Shown here: in pieces, positions 1-5,601 of the stretch | How positions within the stretch are numbered: position 1 is the first letter of the stretch | Layout of the letters: each line of letters opens with the position of its first letter | NCBI GenBank assembly: GCA_026395155.1 | Contig: JAPLZG010000094.1 | Coordinates: 1-7,016 of the forward strand | Reading direction: 5' to 3' | Origin: Candidatus Tayloriibacteriota bacterium | GTDB taxonomy: Bacteria > Patescibacteriota > Minisyncoccia > Phycocordibacterales > GWA1-40-21 | Length of the DNA stretch: 7,016 nt | The notes under the pieces: generated by a model | What the model was told of the DNA's origin: nothing | What the model saw: the letters and a program-made list of their open reading frames with translations, nothing else | The model's database searches: none | Program-made: the position numbers and the translations under genes

Positions 1-1116
1 TATTGGGATACACAAACTTCTGGACAAGCAACAAGTGCTGGAGGAACAGGAAAGACGACAGTTCAAATGATGACGCTTTCTACTTTTACTGATGCGAGCT
101 GGGATATTTCACAAGGAGATGATTTAAATAACGGGTACCCATATTTAGGATGGCAGGCAAGTAATAATTCGTATGCTTGGTTGACACCAGGAACAAATTT
201 ATTTGCTGGAGGAGATGGCAGTTCTGAAAATCCATATCAGATAAATTCTTGGATTGGCTTAGATGCAATAAGAGATGATTTAGATGCTAATTATTTATTG
301 GTTGATAATTTGTCTTCTAGTTCAGCAAATTATTTAATTTTGGGAAACAACTGGACACCTATCGGAGATGCTCCTGATCAATTTACGGGAGATTTTAATG
401 GTAATGGAAAAACTATTTCAGATTTAATAATTAATAAACCCGAAGTAGATTATGTTGGTTTGTTTGGTTATGCATCGGGAAATATTTCTAATATAGGTTT
501 AATTAATGCAAGTGTAACTGGTAGGGCAAACGTTGGTTGTTTGGTTGGGTTAATTTCTGGAACGATTACTAATTCGTATTCTTCTGGGACTGTAGTTGGC
601 AGTGGAACACTTGGCCATGGGAGTAATGTTGGTGTTCTTGTAGGCTTATCACAGCTTGGTGAAATAACTAAATCTTACTCAACGGGAAGTGTGTCTGGTT
701 CTGGTGAATATGTTTACTCTGTTGGTGGATTAGTTGGGCGACAAACTCTTGGAACAACAACTAATTCTTACTCAACTGCAAATGTGACTGGTCCTGTTGG
801 TTTGACTGGTGGTCTTGTGGGATACTCTTCTTTTGGAATAATATCTAAGTCCTATTCTGTGGGAAGTGTGACTTATGTTGGGGAAAATAATTCTTTTGGT
901 ATCGGAGGTGGTCTTGTGGGATACTCTTCTTCCGAAACAATCACTAACTCTTTTTGGGATACTCAGACTTCTGGAGAAACATTAAGCGATGGTGGAACAG
1001 GAAAAACCACGTTAAAAATGAAAGGTCTTTATACTTATAATTTAAATGGTGGTAATTGGGATATTAGCGGAGGAGCTCCAGATTTGAACAATGGTTATCC
1101 ATATTTAACAGGAAGT
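1..1116 (+). repeat. Duplicated closing module of the GLUG unit (1-156 and about 955-1116)
   Basis: Bases 1-156 and 955-1116 encode the same closing module: [YF]WDTQTSG, GGTGKTT, then WDIS...DLNNGYPYL. This shows that the protein is built of at least two large GLUG units and that the first one begins before the window. The copies have diverged at DNA level, so the duplication is not recent. Confidence 0.75.
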
Positions 1117-1908
1117 ACTTCACCAATTTGGTTAATTCCAAGCACAGTTGCGATTGATCCAACACTCCATCGACGCCCTACTCATAGTGAATGTGATTTG
1201 CAAGGTCAATGTGTTTCTGTATCAGGTTCAGGATCAAATCAGTGTACTTTAGATATGGATTGTTTATTATCTGCAACTACAACAGCTACAACAACTCCAA
1301 TTGTCTGTTCGCTCGGTAATGATTGTGGAGTAAGTAATTATACAGATATGCCATTTTGCCAAGATAATAATGTATATCAAAATTACACAAATTATTTATG
1401 CAACAATCCAAGTACTATTACATCATTTTGTTCAAGCACCACATTAGCTCAAATAAAGACAACCTGCTCATCAAATCAAACATGTATTAGTGGAAGTTGT
1501 GTAAATAAAATAATCAGACGTAAACAATTAGAAGAAGTTGTTTGTGGAGATAATACTTGTAGTCAAATAGAAAGTTGTAATTCTTGCCCATCAGATTGTG
1601 GGGAATGCTCAATAACAGATTTGATAACTGGAAGTAAAAATGTTTCCGATTTAAAACCTGTAGGAAATGAAATTGTAGAGACAGATATAAAAACAGGAAT
1701 TGGTCAGGATCAAGCATCAAATAATATTGTTGAATCAGTCATTTCAAATATTGTAAAATCTTTTACTGCTGAATCCATAAAAGGAAATATAGAGACTGTC
1801 ACAAAAAATGTTGATAAAATAGTAAACTCATATGCAGGAGAAGTTGTTCCAAAAACAGTTTCAACAGGTGGTGCTGTCACTGCAATAGCAATAACAGCCT
1901 GTATCTGA
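1..1908 (+). CDS. Large GLUG-repeat and Cys-rich surface protein, 5' end outside the window, frameshifted at its 3' end
   Basis: The reading frame is open from the first base, so the start lies upstream; 635 residues are visible. Residues 1-52 are the end of one repeat unit (YWDTQTSG, GGTGKTT, DLNNGYPYL). A second unit follows, with tandem GLUG-type motifs (pattern GGLVGYSS..I..SYS.G.V) at about residues 152-315, closed by the same FWDTQTSG...NNGYPYL end. Residues about 395-421 (HSECDLQGQC...CTLDMDC) and 515-536 (CGDNTC...CPSDCGEC) are Cys-rich repeats, joined by a Thr-rich linker. Residues about 540-625 form a polar stalk leading to a hydrophobic segment. GLUG repeats are known from exported surface or adhesion-type proteins; adhesion is an inference here. 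The frame hits TGA at 1906 inside the predicted TM helix, while the rest of the protein continues in the next frame from about 1907. It is either a natural frameshift or a sequence error. Confidence 0.85.
   Translation, partial: YWDTQTSGQATSAGGTGKTTVQMMTLSTFTDASWDISQGDDLNNGYPYLGWQASNNSYAWLTPGTNLFAGGDGSSENPYQINSWIGLDAIRDDLDANYLLVDNLSSSSANYLILGNNWTPIGDAPDQFTGDFNGNGKTISDLIINKPEVDYVGLFGYASGNISNIGLINASVTGRANVGCLVGLISGTITNSYSSGTVVGSGTLGHGSNVGVLVGLSQLGEITKSYSTGSVSGSGEYVYSVGGLVGRQTLGTTTNSYSTANVTGPVGLTGGLVGYSSFGIISKSYSVGSVTYVGENNSFGIGGGLVGYSSSETITNSFWDTQTSGETLSDGGTGKTTLKMKGLYTYNLNGGNWDISGGAPDLNNGYPYLTGSTSPIWLIPSTVAIDPTLHRRPTHSECDLQGQCVSVSGSGSNQCTLDMDCLLSATTTATTTPIVCSLGNDCGVSNYTDMPFCQDNNVYQNYTNYLCNNPSTITSFCSSTTLAQIKTTCSSNQTCISGSCVNKIIRRKQLEEVVCGDNTCSQIESCNSCPSDCGECSITDLITGSKNVSDLKPVGNEIVETDIKTGIGQDQASNNIVESVISNIVKSFTAESIKGNIETVTKNVDKIVNSYAGEVVPKTVSTGGAVTAIAITACI
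808..931 (+). repeat. Exact 25-bp direct repeat inside the GLUG region (808-832 and 907-931)
   Basis: Both copies read GGTGGTCTTGTGGGATACTC followed by TTCTT. They are 99 bp apart (33 codons), so loss or gain of one unit would stay in frame. They encode GGLVGYSS, the core of the GLUG motif. Other motif copies in the gene (for example near 724-738) match only at protein level. Confidence 0.85.
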
Positions 1909-2761
1909 CATCATTTTATTAATAATCAGATCGTTTCACTTATTACTTACAGCTTTTGGTCTGAAAAAACGAGTTTCTCCATGGGGTGTAGTTTATGATT
2001 CTATAACAAAACAACCTCTAGACCCTGCGTATGTTGTTCTCAAGAATATGAAAGGTAAAGAAGTATCTTCTGCTATCACAGATCTTGATGGACGTTTTGG
2101 TTTCTTGGTGGAGCCGGGTATATATAAATTAAAAGTACAAAAGACAAATTATATATTTCCATCACAAAAACTTGCGGGTAAAATAAATGATGAATTATAC
2201 AGAGATTTATATTTCGGTGAAAATCTTGAAGTAAAAACTCTAGGTGAAGTTATAATAAAAAATATACCACTCGATCCAGTAAACTTTGATTGGAATGAAT
2301 TTGCAAAGAGAGATAAAGGATTGATGAAATTTTATTCAAAGTGGGACATTGTAAAGAGAGAGTTTTTTGATTGGTTTTTTGTTATAGGTTTTATATTTTC
2401 TTCAATATCATATATTTTCACTCCATATCAATATAATCTTATCTTGATGACATTGTATGTATTCCTATCCCTAATCATCATCTTCGGATTAAAACCAAAA
2501 ACATATGGTTATATCAAAGAAAAAGAAACAGGTTTCCCATTATCATTCGCCATTGTCAGAGTATTCTTATCAGGATCTGAAACAATAATCGCTTCAAAGA
2601 CAACAGATAAATATGGAAAATATTATTGTCTTGTTCCTCCTGGAAAATATTATATAAAAGTAGAAAAGAAAAATGATGATGGAAGTTATTCAACGCTTTA
2701 TACTTCATCCGATATTGATGTTACAAAGAAGGGGATTATAAATGAGAATTTTAGAGTGTAG
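1907..2761 (+). CDS. C-terminal half of the same surface protein: TM, Ig-like domain, two TM, Ig-like domain
   Basis: This frame is open from 1895 and has no ATG, GTG or TTG before 2048, which lies in the middle of a domain, so it is read as the continuation of the upstream ORF after a +1 shift (joined as ...TACI-DIILLI...). A start at ATG 2048 would cut the first domain. Order: hydrophobic helix ending in FGLKKR (about 1907-1972); a carboxypeptidase-regulatory-like domain (WGVVYDSITKQPLDPAYVVL, then TDLDGRFGFLVEPGIYKL) at about 1979-2240; two TM helices at about 2372-2422 and 2432-2491; and a second such domain (YGYIKEKETGFPLSFAIVRV, then TDKYGKYYCLVPPGKYYIKV) from about 2495 to the stop. 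These are beta-sandwich modules, not peptidases: no zinc ligands or catalytic residues are present. No other gene follows before the terminator at 2806. Family assignment is good; the cellular role is unknown. Confidence 0.8.
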   Translation, partial: DIILLIIRSFHLLLTAFGLKKRVSPWGVVYDSITKQPLDPAYVVLKNMKGKEVSSAITDLDGRFGFLVEPGIYKLKVQKTNYIFPSQKLAGKINDELYRDLYFGENLEVKTLGEVIIKNIPLDPVNFDWNEFAKRDKGLMKFYSKWDIVKREFFDWFFVIGFIFSSISYIFTPYQYNLILMTLYVFLSLIIIFGLKPKTYGYIKEKETGFPLSFAIVRVFLSGSETIIASKTTDKYGKYYCLVPPGKYYIKVEKKNDDGSYSTLYTSSDIDVTKKGIINENFRV

Positions 2762-2805
2762 GGGATAGTTATAAAGTTCATAAAGTTTGAAAGTTAAGAT
2801 ACAAT

Positions 2806-2847
2806 TAGGTCAAATCTTTTTACAAAAAATTTGACCTATTATCTTTT
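2806..2847 (+). terminator. Intrinsic terminator after the surface protein
   Basis: TAGGTCAAAT (2806-2815) pairs with ATTTGACCTA (2829-2838). A run of five T and five A continues the stem past one bulged C, leaving a very short loop, and T-rich sequence follows (TTATCTTTTT). The A run at the inner end and the near-symmetry might allow function in both directions, but no minus-strand gene is seen nearby. Confidence 0.65.
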
Positions 2848-2859
2848 TAGGTATATTCT
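2831..2859 (+). promoter_or_regulatory. Candidate promoter for the 174-aa gene, overlapping the terminator stem
   Basis: TTGACC (2831-2836) is a good -35 and lies in the right arm of the preceding terminator. The best -10 choices are TATATT (2852-2857, 15-bp spacer) and TATTCT (2854-2859, 17-bp spacer); neither is ideal on both sequence and spacing. The predicted leader is about 40 nt and carries a clear Shine-Dalgarno, AAAGGA at 2896-2901, six bases before the ATG. Confidence 0.4.
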
Positions 2860-2907
2860 CTAGTTAGATTTTTTTGTTCTTGAATCGGTAAACTGAAAGG
2901 AACGATA

Positions 2908-3432
2908 ATGAGTCAAATTCTTAAACTGATTGATGATATCATTATGGCATCTCAAAGTTCGATAACGCAAGTTTGTTGGAACACTAGGATAAAGCCGAGT
3001 GACACTTTTCTGAGTCGAGCTCTTCTGGAAAATACAGAAGAATATAGATTTGATCTTTTTTGTGATTTACTTAATCAGATCTCTCCCAATAGACAAGGAG
3101 GTACTGATTCTGAAAGTGCAGAATTCTTTCGTCATTTTATTATGACAGTATCGAATTTGTCTTCAGCCGAATGGAAATGCCCAGAGAAGTATGCATTACT
3201 TGTTATCTGGGAAAAACCAATGCGTGGCGCTTTCATAAATCCGATACATTTTGATACAGAGTTTCATCATAATGGTTTAATTTATGTTTTAGGTCACCGG
3301 AGACTTGTATCCGGCTTTGAAATGAAAGGTTCAAAGATGTTGAAATTTAATCAATTATCTATGAGATGTTGTAACCCACCTTCGAGAGGAGAAGATCAAA
3401 GAGAAACGCGTATTTATATGGCACCTTTTTGA
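2908..3432 (+). CDS. Hypothetical 174-aa cytoplasmic protein, unrecognised family
   Basis: ATG 2908 is set by AAAGGA six bases upstream; no alternative start is better placed. I do not recognise the family. There is no signal peptide and no TM helix. The N-terminal half (residues 1-85) looks mostly helical and acidic. The second half (about 95-174) looks beta-rich, with aromatic strands such as YALLVIWEK and GLIYVLGH. It has five cysteines (C23, C52, C91, C154, C155) and five histidines (H76, H114, H120, H121, H130), too scattered to call a metal site. Composition is somewhat less AT-rich than alr. The gene stands alone between its own candidate promoter and a strong terminator, so it is probably monocistronic. 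The clean Shine-Dalgarno and long open frame in AT-rich DNA make it a real gene; its function is unknown. Confidence 0.75.
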   Translation: MSQILKLIDDIIMASQSSITQVCWNTRIKPSDTFLSRALLENTEEYRFDLFCDLLNQISPNRQGGTDSESAEFFRHFIMTVSNLSSAEWKCPEKYALLVIWEKPMRGAFINPIHFDTEFHHNGLIYVLGHRRLVSGFEMKGSKMLKFNQLSMRCCNPPSRGEDQRETRIYMAPF

Positions 3433-3454
3433 TAAGGGTTAAGGAAGAAGATAC

Positions 3455-3487
3455 AGCAGGTTCGATTTCTCGGACCTGCTTTTTTTT
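3455..3487 (+). terminator. Strong intrinsic terminator after the 174-aa gene
   Basis: AGCAGGTTCG (3455-3464) pairs with CGGACCTGCT (3471-3480) over 10 bp with one G-T wobble and a six-base loop. A run of eight T (3480-3487) follows. It lies 22 bases after the stop codon. Confidence 0.9.
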
Positions 3488-3822
3488 ACTTGCCCAATAA
3501 ATTTTTTACTAATGCATTATGCGAATTATTTAATGAGAAAAATCTTATTTTAACAAATAAAGGTATAATAATAGAAATTATATTTAATAAAAACATAATG
3601 CAAAAAAGTTTTTTTTAAGTTAGTATATATTTATAATAAAAATATTAGGGTATGATAAGCTGTATGGGTGAGATAGTAGATAACTTTTATTAGTAAAAAC
3701 TTTATAGGGTTCACCCAATAAATTTTTTTACAGAAATCACATAGTAATTTATTTAAACACGGCTGGTTTAGTAGAGTAATCATAAATGTCGCATTATTAA
3801 AATTAAAAATTTTATAGGGTAA
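3488..3822 (+). other. AT-rich gap before alr; no credible gene
   Basis: No open frame with a plausible start and composition is present on either strand, and no tRNA-like fold is seen. The gap holds a degenerate direct repeat (3493 and 3714), a 7-bp inverted repeat TGGGTGA/TCACCCA (3665-3671 and 3711-3717), an 8-bp inverted repeat GCATTATG/CATAATGC (3514-3521 and 3594-3601), and two TTTATAGGGT copies (3701-3710 and 3811-3820). TATAAT occurs at 3564-3569 and 3632-3637 without a good -35; in DNA this AT-rich, that is weak evidence for a promoter. Confidence 0.6.
3493..3756 (+). repeat. Degenerate direct repeat of about 40 bp (3493-3533 and 3714-3756)
   Basis: CCCAATAAATTTTTT(T)AC occurs at 3493-3509 and 3714-3731, differing by one T. 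In both copies AATT(T)ATTTAA follows at the same offset, 15 bases past the end of the first block (3524 and 3746). The shared spacing suggests an old duplication rather than two chance AT-rich matches. Confidence 0.5.
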
Positions 3823-4995
3823 ATGCAAAAGAAATTAAGAAAAGGATTGCGTACATGGATTGAGGTAGACAAAAAAGCTATTAAGCACAATTTTAATACT
3901 TTTAAAAAAATTATACCAAAAAGATGTAAATTATTAGCTGTTGTAAAGTCAAATGCTTATGGTCACAATCTAACAGAATTTTCAAAGGAAATGGAAAATC
4001 TCGGTGCAGATTTTTTGGGTGTTGATTCTATTACAGAAGCTTTGGCTTTGAGGAGGGAAAAAATAAAGACTCCAATATTAGTTCTCGGTTATACTCTTCC
4101 TGAAATGATTGAAAATGCAATTTCAAATAATATAAGTATTACAGTTTCAAGTTTTGAAACTATTTCTGCAATTAAAAAAATAAAAAATAAAGACAGATTA
4201 AACATACACATTAAAGTTGATACAGGAATGGGAAGACATGGTTTTTTGTTTTCTGATCATGAAAAATTAATAAAAGAGTTAAAGAAAATAAATTTCTCGA
4301 CCACGCTCGGAACAGGGAATGTAAATGTTGAAGGTCTTTTTACGCATTTTTCTAGTGCAAAGAATCCAGATAATTTAAAATATACAATAAATCAATTCGA
4401 ATTATTTAAGAAATGGACAGAAGTTTTTAAAGAAGCCGGATTTAATCCTATAATTCATGCCTGTGCTACATCGGGAACTATTATTTTCCCAGAGGCGCAT
4501 TTTGATATGGTTCGAATTGGTATTGGACTTTATGGTGAATGGCCGTCTAAAGAGATTAAAGATCAAATATTAAAAATAAAAGATAACAAAATTAAACTTA
4601 AACCTGTCTTAAGTTGGAAAACTATTATTGCAGAAATTAAAAAATTACCTAAAGGTTCAAAAATTGGATATGATGGAACAAAAATTTTAGAAAAAGATTC
4701 AATTATTGCGATTTGCCCGATTGGTTATTGGCATGGATATCCTCGAGTACTTTCCAGTAAAGGTTTTGTTCTTGTAAAAGGGAAGGAGGCAAAAATTCTA
4801 GGAAGAGTCTGCATGGATATTATTATTATTGATATAACAGATATTTCTAATGTAAAAGTCGGTGAGGAAGTTGTAGTTTTGGGAAAATCAGGTAATAAAA
4901 TAATAAGAACAAGCGATATTGCAAGTATTTTTGATGGCTCAGATTACGAATTATTAACCCGTATAAATCCGCTCATAAAGAAGTTCTATCGGTGA
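3823..4995 (+). CDS. alr: Alanine racemase (PLP-dependent)
   Basis: The enzyme interconverts L- and D-alanine in the cytoplasm, feeding D-Ala into peptidoglycan synthesis. At 390 residues it is full length for the family. The N-terminal TIM-barrel part has the PLP lysine K42 in AVVKSNAYGHN, the R138-containing motif KVDTGMGRHGF, H175 in GLFTHFSSA, and R231 in MVRIGIGLYG, which should contact the PLP pyridine nitrogen. The C-terminal beta domain has the second catalytic base Y283 (KIGYDGT), Y302 in GYWHGYPR, M331-D332 in GRVCMD, and the usual end YELLTRINPLI. The family's GY-x-DG-YPR loop has WH here. ATG 3823 is forced by an in-frame TAA just upstream. Only AGGG three bases before the ATG resembles a Shine-Dalgarno, so initiation is probably weak-SD or leaderless. 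The gene is not in an operon, and no simple terminator follows; hairpins from 5009 onward may end the transcript. Confidence 0.97.
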   Translation: MQKKLRKGLRTWIEVDKKAIKHNFNTFKKIIPKRCKLLAVVKSNAYGHNLTEFSKEMENLGADFLGVDSITEALALRREKIKTPILVLGYTLPEMIENAISNNISITVSSFETISAIKKIKNKDRLNIHIKVDTGMGRHGFLFSDHEKLIKELKKINFSTTLGTGNVNVEGLFTHFSSAKNPDNLKYTINQFELFKKWTEVFKEAGFNPIIHACATSGTIIFPEAHFDMVRIGIGLYGEWPSKEIKDQILKIKDNKIKLKPVLSWKTIIAEIKKLPKGSKIGYDGTKILEKDSIIAICPIGYWHGYPRVLSSKGFVLVKGKEAKILGRVCMDIIIIDITDISNVKVGEEVVVLGKSGNKIIRTSDIASIFDGSDYELLTRINPLIKKFYR

Positions 4996-4998
4996 GCG

Positions 4999-5109
4999 AT
5001 GTCTGAATACCTCGTCTGCGAGGTTGAGGACACGCGCTGTGTTCTGAATGGTCGGAGGCCATTCATATTCCGAAAAAACAGCCATGGTGTTGGGTGTCTA
5101 AAAATATAA
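4999..5109 (+). CDS. Doubtful 36-codon ORF directly after alr
   Basis: ATG 4999 lies four bases after the alr stop, in the same frame, and encodes MSEYLVCEVEDTRCVLNGRR then PFIFRKNSHGVGCLKI before TAA. A GGTGAG at 4991-4996 is a poor ribosome site that sits too close. Codon use is much richer in GC than alr. The DNA also folds into consecutive hairpins, so the open frame may be a by-product of structured, GC-rich sequence. Three cysteines and a basic C-terminal half are visible; no family is recognised. Confidence 0.2.
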   Translation: MSEYLVCEVEDTRCVLNGRRPFIFRKNSHGVGCLKI

Positions 5110-5136
5110 TGGTTTTTCGAGGATTAGACACACAAC
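5009..5136 (+). other. Cluster of four consecutive hairpins (possible structured RNA or alr 3' UTR)
   Basis: H1: ACCTCG (5009-5014) and CGAGGT (5019-5024), loop TCTG. H2: AGGACAC (5027-5033) and GTGTTCT (5039-5045), one G-T wobble. H3: TGAATGGTC and GGCCATTCA within 5045-5065, loop GGA; H2 and H3 share base 5045. H4: GTTGGGTGTCTAA (5089-5101) and TTAGACACACAAC (5124-5136), 12 of 13 paired, with a 22-base loop. A short T run (CTGTTTTA) follows H4, so H4 could end the alr transcript, though it is not a classical terminator. I match this to no known riboswitch, RNase P, SRP RNA, tmRNA or tRNA. Strand and transcription are inferred. Confidence 0.45.
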
Positions 5137-5179
5137 CTGTTTTACTTATAAATATCCTTAATTTTAGCCATTATATTTT
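5101..5179. repeat. Perfect 12-bp inverted repeat whose left arm lies in the H4 loop
   Basis: AAAATATAATGG (5101-5112) is the exact reverse complement of CCATTATATTTT (5168-5179). The left arm lies almost wholly within the loop of hairpin H4 and the right arm lies beyond H4, ending three bases before the -35 of the next promoter. In RNA this is H-type pseudoknot topology; in DNA it is an imperfectly nested palindrome. Confidence 0.6.
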
Positions 5180-5182
5180 ATG

Positions 5183-5211
5183 TTGACTTTTTGCTTTATA
5201 TATGCTAGTAT
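5183..5211 (+). promoter_or_regulatory. Near-consensus promoter of the two-gene cassette
   Basis: TTGACT (5183-5188), a 17-bp spacer and TAGTAT (5206-5211) fit a housekeeping-sigma promoter closely. Transcription should begin near 5218, giving a leader of about 70 nt with AAAGGGG (5278-5284) just before ATG 5289. Confidence 0.75.
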
Positions 5212-5221
5212 TCTATTAGGA

Positions 5222-5242
5222 AAGACAGGGAGTCCCTGTCTT
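5222..5242 (+). promoter_or_regulatory. Perfect palindrome at the predicted 5' end of the mRNA
   Basis: AAGACAGGGA and TCCCTGTCTT flank a single G. In RNA this is a 9-bp stem with an AGT loop that begins only a few bases after the predicted start site. It has no T run behind it, so it is not a terminator. It may be an mRNA-stabilising 5' hairpin or a repressor operator; the sequence alone cannot tell which. Confidence 0.6.
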
Positions 5243-5288
5243 CGTTCTTAGTTAACTAAATAAACAAACAGAAAGTGAAAGGGGATTG

Positions 5289-5570
5289 ATGAGTCATTTA
5301 ATTAAAGAAAAGATCAAGCAGGTGTGCTTGGTTGTTTTTTTCGTTTTGGTTGCATTCCTGGCTGTCTTGATTGTTCTGAGTGTGTTGTCAGATAATGGTC
5401 AAGGGTCGGTTTCCATCAAGGATGAGCTGAACAGAAAGACCATTAAGGATACAGAACTCATGGTGTCGGTTCATGCCAACAGCAAGGTGTCGATGTCGAT
5501 GAATAACGGTCCTGTGACCGGAAAGCTGGACCTGAGTGGGATCAGCTTTGATATCAAAAACGCGAAGTAA
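5289..5570 (+). CDS. Small single-pass membrane protein, unrecognised
   Basis: ATG 5289 is preferred over the adjacent in-frame TTG 5286 because AAAGGGG (5278-5284) would leave only one base before the TTG. The 93-residue protein has a short basic N-terminus (MSHLIKEKIKQ), one long hydrophobic helix at about residues 12-34, and a polar tail of about 59 residues. The positive-inside rule puts the tail outside the membrane. The tail ends in alternating polar and hydrophobic residues (SKVSMSMNNG, GKLDLSGISFDIK) suggestive of beta strands. It could be a signal anchor. It lacks a lipobox: C13 lies too near the start of the helix. It is co-transcribed with the secreted protein 31 bases downstream, which suggests a joint role at the cell surface. 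Its GC content is well above that of alr. No family is recognised. Confidence 0.75.
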   Translation: MSHLIKEKIKQVCLVVFFVLVAFLAVLIVLSVLSDNGQGSVSIKDELNRKTIKDTELMVSVHANSKVSMSMNNGPVTGKLDLSGISFDIKNAK

Positions 5571-5601
5571 TTCGCAAAATGCATCAAGAAAGGGATGAAA
5601 G

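Noticed and set aside
1906..1908. UGA read as glycine (alternative code of Gracilibacteria/Absconditabacteria)
   Set aside because: Continuing in frame 1 past TGA gives no sensible sequence and soon stops, while frame 2 gives the known domain. alr also ends at UGA exactly where the family ends, so UGA is a stop here.
1886..1912. RF2-like programmed frameshift
   Set aside because: Only ATC TGA C resembles the site; there is no upstream Shine-Dalgarno stimulator and tRNA-Ile would re-pair poorly. Kept only as a remote option.
3488..3822. CRISPR array or tRNA in the AT-rich gap
   Set aside because: Only two degenerate repeat copies 221 bp apart, no regular spacers, and no cloverleaf or CCA end.
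3631..3828. Minus-strand 65-codon ORF before alr
   Set aside because: It is AT-driven low-complexity sequence, has no Shine-Dalgarno, overlaps the alr start and lies across the direct repeats.
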